Origin: Rhodoplanes sp963724735
Lineage (GTDB): Bacteria; Pseudomonadota; Alphaproteobacteria; Rhizobiales; Xanthobacteraceae
NCBI GenBank assembly: GCA_963724735.1
Contig: CAVRVX010000009.1
Location: forward strand, 1 to 64,000
Length of the DNA: 64,000 nt
Reading direction: 5' to 3'
The translations under genes were made by a program, and so were the position numbers. The notes under the pieces were generated by a model, which did not search any database, was not told where the DNA came from, and saw only the letters and a list, made by a program, of their open reading frames with translations. Position 1 is the stretch's first letter, and each line of letters begins with the position of its first letter. Of the stretch, positions 38,418 through 47,049 are shown one piece after another.

Positions 38418-38678
38418 TTATCCAATTGCAATGGCGAATCTCGCCAAAGCTTTTGCTGATGCACGAGTGACCAGAGGAAATGCAATTTTATTCCGAGCTA
38501 GCGACCGAGCGTGAATGCTCACATGCCTCGTGAATGTCGTCCGCGCAGGATCTTTGCACGGCAATACAAGCGCCGGACGAGCCTTCGCATCGACGAAGAC
38601 GCCTTCCTCGGAGGAGCAATATTCGTTGCAGAAGTACACGCCCTCGCCCATTGTGCCACGGTTCGAGGTGGCCATCAT
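38418..38678 (-). CDS. 86-residue hypothetical (left arm)
   Basis: MMATSNRGTMGEGVYFCNEY and CSSEEGVFVDAKARPALVLP; three Cys residues near the N-terminus. It is identical in both arms, lies four bases upstream of the Gly-rich peptide and is read in the same direction, so the two may be co-transcribed. No ribosome-binding site or family is evident, so it could be a non-coding leader. Confidence 0.35.
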   Translation of the reverse strand: MMATSNRGTMGEGVYFCNEYCSSEEGVFVDAKARPALVLPCKDPARTTFTRHVSIHARSLARNKIAFPLVTRASAKALARFAIAIG

Positions 38679-38867
38679 TAATCGGAAATCGGTTGTCCCA
38701 GTATCTGCACCTAGACGATCAATTCGCTAATCGATAATCACATCCAAGAGTTGTCGTTCGGCCAAGCCTGCGTGGCTGATCGGCCACAGTCGGCAGCCAG
38801 CGAGCACGCCACGCCCAACTTGCGTGATTATTCGTATGGACTTCCGCTTGATGCTGCCGGAATTCTC

Positions 38868-39010
38868 GGCATGTGCTGGTTCCCCAAGTCGCAAGCCCGG
38901 GGAGGCAAGAGGGAACACGGGGCGAAGTCCGACTGGGACTACGTAACCCCCGCAACTGTGAGCGGAGAGCCGCATCGGTTACGGCCACTGGGAAGCCGCA
39001 TGGGACATCC
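38868..39010 (+). promoter_or_regulatory. Cobalamin riboswitch, orphaned
   Basis: Conserved B12-riboswitch elements occur in order: GTGCTGGTTCCC, GAGGGAACACGGGGCGAAGT, the B12 box region CCCCCGCAACTGTGAGCGG (38949-38967) and GCCACTGGGAAGCCGCATGGGA. These normally regulate cobalamin synthesis or cobalt transport genes at the RNA level. The expected gene does not follow: ~100 bases of protein-like frame ending NFERHRFLVRLAIALNPKD and a stop come next, then DNA read on the other strand. The 5' end borders the inner repeat. Confidence 0.8.
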
Positions 39011-39119
39011 AGGTGGCGGGCAGAGCGGTCGACGAGCCGGGCAAACTCGACCTCCTCAACTTCGAACGGCATCGGTTCCTGGTGCGGCTCGCAATCGCGC
39101 TCAATCCCAAGGACTGATC

Positions 39120-39263
39120 GTGCAGGTCCGGGGCGCGCATTGGCCATATAGATGCCGACGGGATCATGCCGATCACGATGACCGCGGTCACCCAGTGCAG
39201 CACGCGGGCGGGGAGGGCATAGCCCTGCTCGCTTGCCGAGACGGTCATTGTCGAGCCAATCAT
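39120..39263 (-). pseudogene. Cytochrome b561 N-terminal fragment
   Basis: YALPARVLHWVTAVIVIGMI matches the first helix of cytochrome b561 proteins with its haem-ligand His. A one-base deletion then moves the frame to VGIYMANARPGPA, where the match ends. Only the first helix remains, so it is non-functional. Confidence 0.7.
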
Positions 39264-39334
39264 AATTCGACTCCGACTGCATCACCTGGTCGGCCGGCAA
39301 TTTGAGTATCAGATCGGACGGAAGTTAGTTGCTG

Positions 39335-39694
39335 TTAGAACGTGTCGGCGACGCGCGTCTGTAGGACGTGATCGGTGAGGAAAAACGGAATCGAGAATCC
39401 GAGAACGAGCTGGGTTGCTTCCGCGACCGGCATCCTGAGCGAGCGGCGCAGCCAAAACGCCCACAGCGCCAGGCCGTAATGCGTCGCGAAGGCGCCATAG
39501 AGGATGACGCCGCCGAGCGGACTCGCCCAATACTGGTAGATGCGCTCGAGCGCGTGATCCATTACCTCCACCGAGATGAGGCCCAGGCTATGGTTGACGA
39601 AGTGGGTCGTCACGTAGGCGAACATGACAAGTCCCGAAGTCAACCTGAGCCGCCGGATCACGCCTTGCAGCCACCCTCGTCGTTCCTGGGCCAT
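39335..39694 (-). pseudogene. Adenylate/guanylate cyclase, membrane N-terminus
   Basis: 119 residues from MAQERRGWLQGVIRRLRLTS with VMFAYVTTHFVNHSLGLISV and LYGAFATHYGLALWAFWLRR, then SIPFFLTDHVLQTRVADTF and a stop. This is the N-terminal membrane module of class III cyclases of the CyaC-like type. The HAMP-like and catalytic domains are missing. An IS1634-type end sits 13 bases upstream. Confidence 0.65.
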
Positions 39695-39706
39695 AACTTT
39701 TGACCG

Positions 39707-40520
39707 ATCTTCTACAGCGCGATTTGTTAAGTTTCTGATCGGCGACGGGAATTCTCGCCGCTGCGGCGGCTTGGCACCACATTTTCGATTGGGCAAGGGT
39801 CGGGCGAGGGTCAAGAGGCAGTTGCGTCGCGGACGGTCGGCGGCAGCGCGACGCCGGCTGCACGCAAGGCCAACCTGGCGGCCGGGCGCGGCGCCGAGCG
39901 GACGAGGAAGCGTTTGCCGTCGTACTCGATTTCGGTCTCGGTCAGCGAATCCAGATCGGCGATGATCTCCGGCCAGGAGCCGGAGCGACCGAGCGTTGCA
40001 ATGCGGTCCTCCAGCATTGTCTTCAGCACCAGCGCGAGGAAGCTACAGAACACGTGACCGCGGATGGTCTCGTCGAGCTTGTGGAAGATCGGCCGGGTGG
40101 AGAAGAGGTGCTTGGCGGTGCGGAAGATCTGCTCCACCATCCACAGCTGCTTGTAGCAGAGCATGGCCTCGAGCGGATTGAGATCGGTGTTGGTGCGCAG
40201 CACGAAGATGCCGTCGAACTTCCTCTCCTCTTCGATCTTGTCGGGATCGATCGCGAAGTGCTCGTCGCTGATCGTCTTCAGGTAGCGCCGAAAGCCGGTG
40301 TTGCTGACCAACGCCTTGTCGCCCTTGGCGAGCTGCCGCTCCAGCGCGGCGACGATCGCGGTTCGGTCGGCGGCATCCTTCTCCGCCTCCTGTTGGTTGC
40401 GGCAGACGATGTAGCGCCGTCCCGCCAGCGTCACGGTTTTGGCCTGGTAGTTGATCTCTTTACCGCGCTTCTTCACCGCCAGGGGGACGAACGGCGCCGG
40501 ATCGTTTTCCGCCGCACCTT
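39707..40520 (-). pseudogene. IS1634-type transposase, C-terminal half
   Basis: Minus-strand ORF to 39811 with TVTLAGRRYIVCRNQQEAEK, FDGIFVLRTNTDLNPLEAML and YKQLWMVEQIFRTAKHLFST (Glu region). The IS end GATCTTCTACAG is at 39709-39720. About 75 percent similar to the copies at 4708-5309 and 63363-64000, so it is a distinct relative. N-terminal half missing. Confidence 0.85.
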
Positions 40521-40625
40521 CGTGACTCGGGTATCAAGCGGAATATTCCTGCTCGTCTGGAATTGATGCGGTCAATCAGTTTGTGATGCTCCAAAGAAAC
40601 CGAGATTATCGGCGACATTTCTTTC

Positions 40626-40885
40626 TCATCTTTGGCCGGTGGCATTCTGCAGCGCGGTAAATGGTGCATAGCCTACGAACGGCTCATAGCCCTTAGCCCA
40701 ATCCTGCACCTCAACATCGAACTCACCGATCCCGGCCGGCGGTCGGCTCAGTACCGTGGCAAACCAGACGTCGTATTGCTGGTGCCAAAGGGCGATCCAT
40801 CGTGCGGCGCTCTGAAGTGCAGCCCAGGCCGTCAGATATTGCGCGGCACTCACGACAATTCCTCCGATTTGTGGGAGCATAATCC
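40626..40885 (-). pseudogene. Amidase C-terminal fragment
   Basis: SAARWIALWHQQYDVWFATV, LSRPPAGIGEF and YAPFTALQNATGQ match the C-terminal region of the amidase-signature family, where a base platform and 'N-x-TGQP' stretch occur. The frame ends just after TGQ, and the Ser-Ser-Lys catalytic part is absent. Confidence 0.6.
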
Positions 40886-41007
40886 CCGGCTTGTTTATGA
40901 GCGGAGGAAAAGCCCGATCGTCTGGCGCTTTTGGTTGAGACGCTTTTGACGATCGGGCGGAAGTGGCTTTTTCCGAGAATCGCTTCAGCAAACGGCTGAG
41001 CGCGCAG

Positions 41008-41178
41008 TCACCAAATGTCGCCCTTGGCGTGATCGAACCGCATTTCTTCATTTGGGTTATACGAATAAGGGTACCCGTTCTGCTCGACGCCCGTCCGTCG
41101 GGGAGCTCGCGCAAACGCGGTGGAGGTTAAGGCGAGAACAAGCGCGGCGATGAGCGCGTAAGTGGTCTTCATCAGCAT
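41008..41178 (-). CDS. Small exported protein
   Basis: 56 residues: signal peptide MLMKTTYALIAALVLALTST (cleavage near AFA), then a short mature part RTGVEQNGYPYSYNPNEEMR. An excellent ribosome-binding site (AAAGGAG) lies seven bases upstream. Looks intact; function unknown. Confidence 0.6.
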   Translation of the reverse strand: MLMKTTYALIAALVLALTSTAFARAPRRTGVEQNGYPYSYNPNEEMRFDHAKGDIW

Positions 41179-41521
41179 TGTGATGCTCCTTTGACGTTTA
41201 GGACACTCGGCCCTTGCTATGCTGTTCGGTGTGTCTGCAGGACGGCGCCGACGCCAGCTCTCGCAGTGGGCTTGTGCGCAACAAGATCGCACGCCGGTCG
41301 GGATTATTCCGGCGCAACTCACACGACGCCGCAATGCACTGTTGACGGCGCGTCCCGGCCCGCGTGATCGAAAGCCGTGAAACGATGTGCTGAACGCCGC
41401 AAGACATTTGTCCCGGCAGTATGGCTTGAACGCCGCCGCTATGGGGCGTCTTGCCCAGCCATTCCGTAACACGGTCAACGCCAACGCATTCACTCCGGTC
41501 TATCGCGCCGTAAAGCCCCCC

Positions 41522-41548
41522 TTGGAATAAATCGCGCATTCGTCCGAT
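41522..41548 (+). promoter_or_regulatory. ECF sigma-type promoter (putative)
   Basis: TGGAATAAATCGCGCATTCG then TCC resembles ECF promoters with GGAATAAA at -35 and CGTC at -10. It lies ~40 bases before a gene with a good ribosome-binding site. A near-copy (CTGGAATAAACCGCGCCATC then GTCC) occurs at 41889-41914, inside or after that gene. Confidence 0.45.
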
Positions 41549-41586
41549 CTCGTTTTGTGAACCAATGCAGGCTTTCGGAGGCGACC

Positions 41587-41925
41587 ATGAGGACGATGAG
41601 CGACAGCCATGACGGTCTGGACAAACCGATTAATCTGTATGGGGTCCACGCTTACCTAGAGGCGATCGGCGCGCAGGCCTCACCCGCCGTGCCGCCCCTA
41701 TTCGATGACGCCGCCCAGGTCGGCCCACGGGCTGAGCTCGGCGTGCGCTATGCGCCCGGAAAGCGCGGTTTCCTCGACGATCCGCACGAGTTCTACTGCG
41801 AGCGCCATGCTCGCGGCACGGCGGACAGCGGCTGCTACGGCTTCCTGATGACAAAAGCCACGGGGTCAGCAGAAAAGAAGTATCCTGGAATAAACCGCGC
41901 CATCGTCCGATCATGCTCTTTATGA
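41587..41925 (+). CDS. Hypothetical protein
   Basis: 112 residues starting MRTMSDSHDGLDKPINLYGV after GGAGGCGACC. The N-terminal ~80 residues look protein-like (AYLEAIGAQASPAVPPLFDD, KRGFLDDPHEFYCERH). The C-terminal ~30 are less convincing and contain the second ECF-like promoter, so the gene may be truncated. Unrecognised. Confidence 0.45.
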   Translation: MRTMSDSHDGLDKPINLYGVHAYLEAIGAQASPAVPPLFDDAAQVGPRAELGVRYAPGKRGFLDDPHEFYCERHARGTADSGCYGFLMTKATGSAEKKYPGINRAIVRSCSL

Positions 41926-42181
41926 GCCATGCTGGCGTCTATCAAAGAAAGAATTCGCGGTCGGTCGGGGCGAAGTCTTTATGCTATGCGACTTGCAATC
42001 CGGCAGCATCAAGCGGAAGTCCATACGAATAATCACGCAAGTTGGGCGTGGCGTGCTCGCTGGCTGCCGACTGTGGCCGATCAGCCACGCAGGCTTGGCC
42101 GAACGACAACTCTTGGATGTGATTATCGATTAGCGAATCGATCGTCTAGGTGCAGATACTGGGACAACCGATTTCCGATTA

Positions 42182-42442
42182 ATGATGGCCACCTCGAACC
42201 GTGGCACAATGGGCGAGGGCGTGTACTTCTGCAACGAATATTGCTCCTCCGAGGAAGGCGTCTTCGTCGATGCGAAGGCTCGTCCGGCGCTTGTATTGCC
42301 GTGCAAAGATCCTGCGCGGACGACATTCACGAGGCATGTGAGCATTCACGCTCGGTCGCTAGCTCGGAATAAAATTGCATTTCCTCTGGTCACTCGTGCA
42401 TCAGCAAAAGCTTTGGCGAGATTCGCCATTGCAATTGGATAA
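42182..42442 (+). CDS. 86-residue hypothetical (right arm)
   Basis: Same sequence as 38418-38678, read outward from the palindrome centre. Identity in both arms is expected for a recent duplication and does not prove coding. Confidence 0.35.
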   Translation: MMATSNRGTMGEGVYFCNEYCSSEEGVFVDAKARPALVLPCKDPARTTFTRHVSIHARSLARNKIAFPLVTRASAKALARFAIAIG

Positions 42443-42446
42443 TGAG

Positions 42447-42605
42447 ATGATGAAAACTTGGACGATTGGTGCTGTCGCGCTGCTTGCCGGAATCCTGATA
42501 ATGCCCAACCACCAAGCGGTCGCCCGGGGCGGCGGCGGAGGCGGTTTTCATAGAGTATTCGGCGGAGGAGGCTTCCGCGTCCGACGGCGGCATCGTTTCG
42601 GTTAG
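42447..42605 (+). CDS. Gly-rich exported peptide (right arm)
   Basis: Identical to the left-arm peptide. The start ATGATGAAAACT is five bases after the stop region of the 86-residue frame. Signal peptide, six-Gly run and a basic C-terminus. Transcribed toward the Bfd-like gene. Confidence 0.5.
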   Translation: MMKTWTIGAVALLAGILIMPNHQAVARGGGGGGFHRVFGGGGFRVRRRHRFG

Positions 42606-42649
42606 CGTGAGCCCGCTCTCGACCTTGCGCACCTCGAGCGACAGCGACC

Positions 42650-42877
42650 ATGATCATCTGCTCCTGCAACGTGCTCAGCGATCAGCAAGTACGTACCGCC
42701 GTCAGCGCCGTGGACACGCGGCCGCGCTCGATCAGTCAAGTATATTATTGCCTCGGCTGCAGCGCCCGCTGCGGCCGTTGCACCCGTGCCATCAAGCGGA
42801 TCATGGATGAAGCGCTCGGAGCTTACCCGCGCGGCTGCGGCAGCAGCTGCATCCACGGGGCGAATTGCCGGAGCTGA
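42650..42877 (+). CDS. bfd: Bfd-like [2Fe-2S] ferredoxin
   Basis: 75 residues, the normal length of bacterioferritin-associated ferredoxins, which pass electrons to bacterioferritin for iron release. Cys pairs are CSC near the N-terminus (MIICSCNVLSDQQVRTAV) and CLGCSARCGRCTRAIKRIMD. The C-terminal extra Cys residues (GCGSSCIHGANC) match the rhizobial Bfd subtype. It is immediately downstream of the Gly-rich peptide. Bacterioferritin itself is not in the window. Confidence 0.75.
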   Translation: MIICSCNVLSDQQVRTAVSAVDTRPRSISQVYYCLGCSARCGRCTRAIKRIMDEALGAYPRGCGSSCIHGANCRS

Positions 42878-42939
42878 GGCGCTCCGCAAAGGCGCCCATT
42901 TGTCGGCGACCACCGCCCATCATCGTTCACGCCGAAGTC

Positions 42940-43045
42940 TGGGATGTACCTGCAGCGCGCACCGTTCACCACGAAAGTAATCCTCTCCGACGGCGGGGTA
43001 TACGATAATCTCGGCCTCGAAACTGCTGGAAACGCTATCAAACAG
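42940..43045 (+). pseudogene. Patatin-like phospholipase scrap (right arm)
   Basis: YLQRAPFTTKVILSDGGVYD and NLGLETAGNA retain the DGG/Asp motif of patatin-like phospholipases; nothing else of the enzyme is left. Mirror of 37825-37935. Confidence 0.5.
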
Positions 43046-43330
43046 TTCCGGTCAGCGACGCTGGGGGCAAGATGTAGCCGGCGATGATGCAGTCCTGACA
43101 AGATCGGCACAGTGATGATGGCTCCATGTCGCTGGATCGCTCGACCGAGCGGAGCATCCTTGTCCAAGGAGACATGCGTTCGCGTCTCATTGTAATAGCG
43201 GGGAATACGTGGCTAGAACCCGCGCAGATGCCGTGCACCGAAGATGAGGACGTGATCCAGGCAGTCGCGCCGTAGCGTTCCAATTAACCGTTCGGCATAC
43301 GGATTCTGCCATGGCGACCGCGGTGAGAGC
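43046..43330 (-). pseudogene. rve-type IS transposase C-terminus (right arm)
   Basis: Minus-strand SPWQNPYAERLIGTLRRDCL with the catalytic Glu, then the same internal stop and YYNETRTHVSLDKDAPLG as in the left arm. Extends ~40 bases beyond the repeat boundary. Confidence 0.7.
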
Positions 43331-44033
43331 AGGCTCGGCTACAGCCGGGTCACCACACCGGCAGCGCGCGATCGATCACCGCCCCGCAGCGGCAAACGTG
43401 CCTTCGTTGCCTCAGAGCGATATTGAGTTGATGACGGAGAAAGCGGATCTCGGCCTCAAGCTGCCGCCGCGATTTGGACAGACTGGCGATAAATATTGCA
43501 AGCAAACGCATGATCGTGAGCGATGATGCGCTGATTCTCCGTCACTACGCAAAATCGGGCCGGATGGAATTTTTTGGGAGCGACAGGGCTGTCAGGCCCC
43601 GAAACCCGTAAGAGACGTGCGCCAGCGCGGCTTGGATAGGCCGCCGTGACACGCTTGCGGGCAAGCGGCGAAGGCAACGCCGTTGCAGGCACCACGGTGA
43701 AATGCGGCACGGAGTTCTTACCGACCGTGCTGTCGAGGCGTGATGCATTCGGCACGCTTTGCGGCCATCATCGAGAACAGCACTGGTGATAACAAGAGGT
43801 CTGCAACGCCACCCGTACGAAGGTATCGTCGACGCCGCCTTCGAGCGGCGGCACTTGTTTCTCACATGCCGATCCCGCGGCTGGATCCGAACTCCCATGA
43901 GAGGTTGCCGCCACGGACGAGGCCGGCGACTTTGCACCGTGCCAACCTCGACCGCCGTGATCACCCGAGCCCTGCCGCGCCCTCAAACAGTGCGATCGAG
44001 CTTACACTCAAGGCAAACCTATCGTCGCTTACG
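43331..44033. other. Stretch without a recognisable gene
   Basis: Frames are open on both strands because of high GC, but none resembles a known family or has a good ribosome-binding site. Likely wreckage between mobile elements. Confidence 0.4.
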
Positions 44034-44239
44034 GCACCCTATCGAAAAAGTAGTGCGGGGCGCCAATGCACTCGGCGCCATTAAAGCGCTCAGGCGCGCC
44101 GCTTCTCGTTGCCACTGGTCCCGACTGTCCATGATGCGCTCGACAACCGCGAAATGGAATTTTTCCATCGCACGCAATCGTTCCAGTTCGATCCGCAATA
44201 GCTTTAGTTCCCGCCGCATAGTCGGTACCGGATCGGACG
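44034..44239. repeat. 205-bp direct repeat, copy A
   Basis: Nearly identical to 45820-46023 in the same orientation. It carries the coding segment PVPTMRRELKLLRIELERLR and RIMDSRDQWQREAARLSALM of the gene at 45824-46096, with one extra base that shifts its C-terminus. The two copies abut the complete IS3. Confidence 0.88.
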
Positions 44240-44456
44240 TGTACTGCGGCCCGGTTTTGAGACACCCGGCTGGGCTCATGTTGCCAGCCGTCGACCTCGG
44301 TGGCCGAGTATGGCTGGATGGCAGGTCCTGTAAAGGCGGTCCTGCGGCCCCCGCCTTCGGCGGCTGACGGCCTTGACAGGACCTGCCACCCAACCATCGT
44401 TTGCCACCAAGAATTCGACGGCCAGGAGCGGCTGAAGTGCACGCAAGCGCCCCTGC

Positions 44457-45362
44457 TCAGGCGGCCAACTTTAAATCGGCCGTTGTGTTCGGATCAAGCC
44501 TGCATTGATCGGCTCGCACCTGGGCTGGGGTACGATAGCCGTGCCGAGCGACGAGCCAAGTTTCGTTGTAGCGAGCCGCGAACTCGACGAGTGCGGCTCG
44601 CAGCTCTTCGATGGTGTCGAAGGTTCTCACCCACAGCAGGTTCTCTTTCAAGGTTCGGATGAAGCGCTCTGCGACGCCGTTGCCCTCGGGCTGTCGCACG
44701 AAGGAGGGCGAAGCTTCGATCCCCAGGCATTCGATCTCGTCCTGGAAATCGCCGGACATGTAGTTGGAGCCATGATCGTGACGCAGCTTCAATCCACACG
44801 CCACCCCGGGCGCGATGGCTCCGAAGCAGCGATGCACCCCCTGGCGCACCGGCTCCAAGGCCTCGAAGCGATTGGCCGACCGCGATGCATGAATGCCGAC
44901 GACTTCCGAGTTGGCATGTTCCACGGCGACGAAGACATTGGCTCGGCCTTCCCGGAGGATCGTCATGTCTGTTCCCCACATTTCATTGACCTTGTCGGTG
45001 ATGATCGTCCCATCGTGTGGCTTGGTCTCGGTGCGTCCAACGCGGTGCGGCGCAAGCAGGCCGTTCTCGCCCATCACCCGTCGCACACGACGGGGGCTCG
45101 CGCGAACGCCAGCAAAGCGCAACCGCGCCCATAACTTGCGGTAGCCCTCGCCGTGAAGGCGGGAGGCGGCTATGTGCTGGCGGATATGCTCTGCCAGTTC
45201 CGCGTCCGAGCATGCGCCGACCGGACCAGGGCGACGGGCGATCGTGTTCGGCGGCGTCTCCTTGAGAGAGCGATAGACGCTGGCGCGCGAGATCTTCCAC
45301 ACCCGCGCGACGCGCGCCATGCCATAACAGCGAGCACTGGAGGGCGAGAGTGTCTGGCTCAT
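44457..45362 (-). CDS. IS3 transposase OrfB
   Basis: 301 residues with an HTH_21-type N-terminus (GYRKLWARLRFAGVRASPRR) and an integrase core: MWGTDMTILREGRANVFVAV (first Asp), RHDHGSNYMSGDFQDE (second Asp) and QPEGNGVAERFIRTLKENLL (Glu). Its ATG overlaps the orfA stop as ATGA. Most IS3 elements make an OrfAB fusion by -1 frameshifting; the overlap here allows reinitiation or shifting. Appears intact. Confidence 0.92.
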   Translation of the reverse strand: MSQTLSPSSARCYGMARVARVWKISRASVYRSLKETPPNTIARRPGPVGACSDAELAEHIRQHIAASRLHGEGYRKLWARLRFAGVRASPRRVRRVMGENGLLAPHRVGRTETKPHDGTIITDKVNEMWGTDMTILREGRANVFVAVEHANSEVVGIHASRSANRFEALEPVRQGVHRCFGAIAPGVACGLKLRHDHGSNYMSGDFQDEIECLGIEASPSFVRQPEGNGVAERFIRTLKENLLWVRTFDTIEELRAALVEFAARYNETWLVARHGYRTPAQVRADQCRLDPNTTADLKLAA

Positions 45363-45751
45363 CGTCTCGACCTCCTGTGGGCCAAAGGGCGTTTACCCTC
45401 CAGCGCCTCGATCTTGGCGTAGAGCACTTCGTTGTCCATGGTGATCTCGCCCACCTTGGATTTCAGACGGGCGATCTCGTCGTCGCGGTCATCGCGTTCG
45501 CGTTCTTTCAGGGCTGTAGCCGCGCCTGCGAGCGCGCGCTCGCGCCACTCGCTGAGCCTGGCGATCGAGACAGTCGTCTCCCGCGCCACCAGTTCCAGCG
45601 GCTCGCCGCGCAACAGTCGCGCGACAATCGCCATCTTGCGCTGAACAGAAAAGCGCTTGGGGCCATTCCCGTCGACCCCCGAACCGTCCACGCCAGCTTT
45701 GGGGGAGCGCTCCGGCGCCCCTTCGGGCTTGCGACCGTCATCATTCGTCAT
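45359..45751 (-). CDS. IS3 transposase OrfA
   Basis: 130 residues starting MTNDDGRKPEGAPERSPKAG. Helix-turn-helix region FSVQRKMAIVARLLRGEPLE and ETTVSIARLSEWRERAL, followed by a leucine-zipper-like C-terminus (DEIARLKSKVGEITMDNEVL) for multimerisation. Binds the IS ends. Intact. Confidence 0.9.
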   Translation of the reverse strand: MTNDDGRKPEGAPERSPKAGVDGSGVDGNGPKRFSVQRKMAIVARLLRGEPLELVARETTVSIARLSEWRERALAGAATALKERERDDRDDEIARLKSKVGEITMDNEVLYAKIEALEGKRPLAHRRSRR

Positions 45752-45819
45752 GTGTAACACTCCGGTTGAGGTTCAATTTACCTCAGCCGGGTGTCTCAAT
45801 TATCCGTGCCGCACCCCAG

Positions 45820-46023
45820 GCACCTATCGAAAAAGTAGTGCGGGGCGCCAATGCATCGGCGCCATTAAAGCGCTCAGGCGCTCCGCTTCTCGTTGCCACT
45901 GGTCCCGACTGTCCATGATGCGCTCGACAACCGCGAAATGGAATTTTTCCATCGCACGCAATCGTTCCAGTTCGATCCGCAATAGCTTTAGTTCCCGCCG
46001 CATAGTCGGTACCGGATCGGACG
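45820..46023. repeat. 205-bp direct repeat, copy B
   Basis: Partner of 44034-44239. Differs by a few bases, including a one-base indel near 45855 and a substitution near 45890. Confidence 0.88.
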
Positions 46024-46096
46024 CGTCCGGCAACTCTGGTGCCGGAGTTATGCGCCTGAAGGAGAGAACATTAACGGCGGTGGACTGATTCAGCAT
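45824..46096 (-). CDS. Small coiled-coil hypothetical protein
   Basis: 90 residues from MLNQSTAVNVLSFRRITPAP, followed by a long charged helix (RRELKLLRIELERLRAMEKF) likely to form a coiled coil. The C-terminal two thirds lie in direct repeat B. No family recognised. The next 46100-46518 has no recognisable gene. Confidence 0.5.
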   Translation of the reverse strand: MLNQSTAVNVLSFRRITPAPELPDASDPVPTMRRELKLLRIELERLRAMEKFHFAVVERIMDSRDQWQREAERLSALMAPMHWRPALLFR

Positions 46097-46518
46097 GTGC
46101 AAAATCGTGCCGAAGTATGGTTTACAAACGGTTAAGGCCCCACGCTTGATTTAAGTGGGGGATCCCGGCCCGAAGGAATGGCAGAGACTGCGGATAGAAT
46201 ATGCAACCGTCCGTCTGGCGGCGGATGGAGGGTAGCTCGGTCCGCGCCTTCGCCGTCAAGTCCCGCGCCCTTGGCGCGCCGCGGTGCGGCTTCGGGACAT
46301 TGACCGCGCAGCGCGACCGAGCAGATCGGGCAGCCATGCCGCCAATGAATTCTTGCGATGCTTACCAGCATCGAAGGTACCGACCGACGGTCATGCGCGG
46401 GGTGAGTACTAGGTTTTATCGATTATCACTTGTTTTTCGACTCACCGGGTCGCCTAAGTCGTAACGATACCCTCGATGTCGCTGCCACCGCTGGCGCGCT
46501 TCACCGCCGCATTGTCGA

Positions 46519-46716
46519 TCATATGCTCTCGATTGCCCGCATCGCACGCATGCCGGCTTCTTGGCCTCGATCCCAAGCATGGGATTCGACATCCTGAGTA
46601 GGAACGGCTTCGTAGGGATTCCGGTGCAAGCCCTGCCGATAATCCACGAAACCCTCCCAGAACGCCTCATACGGCGCATAGTCCGAGGTCAGCTGTCTCT
46701 GGTCTGTATTTTTCAT
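46519..46716 (-). CDS. Small hypothetical, Rmf-like pattern
   Basis: 65 residues: MKNTDQRQLTSDYAPYEAFW, EGFVDYRQGLHRNPY and SHAWDRGQEAGMRAMRAI. The G-x-x-x-x-G and N-P-Y plus W-x-x-G spacing resembles ribosome modulation factor-like proteins, but the match is loose. A weak ribosome-binding site. It overlaps the next upstream frame by ~50 bases. Confidence 0.4.
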   Translation of the reverse strand: MKNTDQRQLTSDYAPYEAFWEGFVDYRQGLHRNPYEAVPTQDVESHAWDRGQEAGMRAMRAIESI

Positions 46717-46894
46717 TGAAGTCCCATGTTTGGATGAAAATTGCAACGATCGCCAGCAAGTAAAGTGGATTGATTACGTACAAAAAAGCAGGGTCAAGTG
46801 CTTTCCGTACGCCAGCATGCTCTGCGATCACCTTCCGTATCTCTCGCACAGGTTTGTGAGAATTTATGGCAATCCAAGTAACAAACGCTTTCAT
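46667..46894 (-). CDS. Small membrane protein
   Basis: 75 residues starting MKAFVTWIAINSHKPVREIR. One transmembrane segment (FLYVINPLYLLAIVAIFIQT) and a short charged tail. No family recognised; low GC for the region supports a real, possibly acquired, gene. Confidence 0.45.
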   Translation of the reverse strand: MKAFVTWIAINSHKPVREIRKVIAEHAGVRKALDPAFLYVINPLYLLAIVAIFIQTWDFNEKYRPETADLGLCAV

Positions 46895-47049
46895 TGAAAA
46901 ATATATTGTGATGGAACCCCTACAAAGCGGAAGGACCGGAACGGCAGCATTGATGGCCGGGGCGCCCGGATTTCACCTTGCTCGCCCCGAGATGCAAGAA
47001 GCCGCTGTCGCTTATGAAGATGTCTTCGCCCCGGAGGGTGGCGCCCGGG

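Larger units (their letters stand above)
37573..38861. repeat. Inner inverted repeat, left arm (~1.29 kb)
   Basis: Reverse complement of 41999-43289, with several small indels, so the arms have diverged. The spacer is ~3.1 kb. The outer border lies within an rve-type transposase relic; the inner border is TCCGGCAGCATCAAGC. It is nested almost concentrically within the outer inverted repeat. Confidence 0.9.
41999..43289. repeat. Inner inverted repeat, right arm (~1.29 kb)
   Basis: Partner of 37573-38861. This arm preserves the Bfd frame better, and its outer flank continues farther into the rve transposase relic, so it is probably closer to the ancestral arrangement. Confidence 0.9.
44240..45817 (-). 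mobile_element. IS3-family insertion sequence, complete
   Basis: Clear inverted repeats TGAGACACCCGGCTG (from 44258) and its complement (to 45798), with ~19 more imperfectly matched bases on each side (TGCGGC core), so the element is about 1.58 kb. Contains orfA and orfB. Single ends of the same element occur at 12352-12507 and 31849-32012. Confidence 0.88.
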
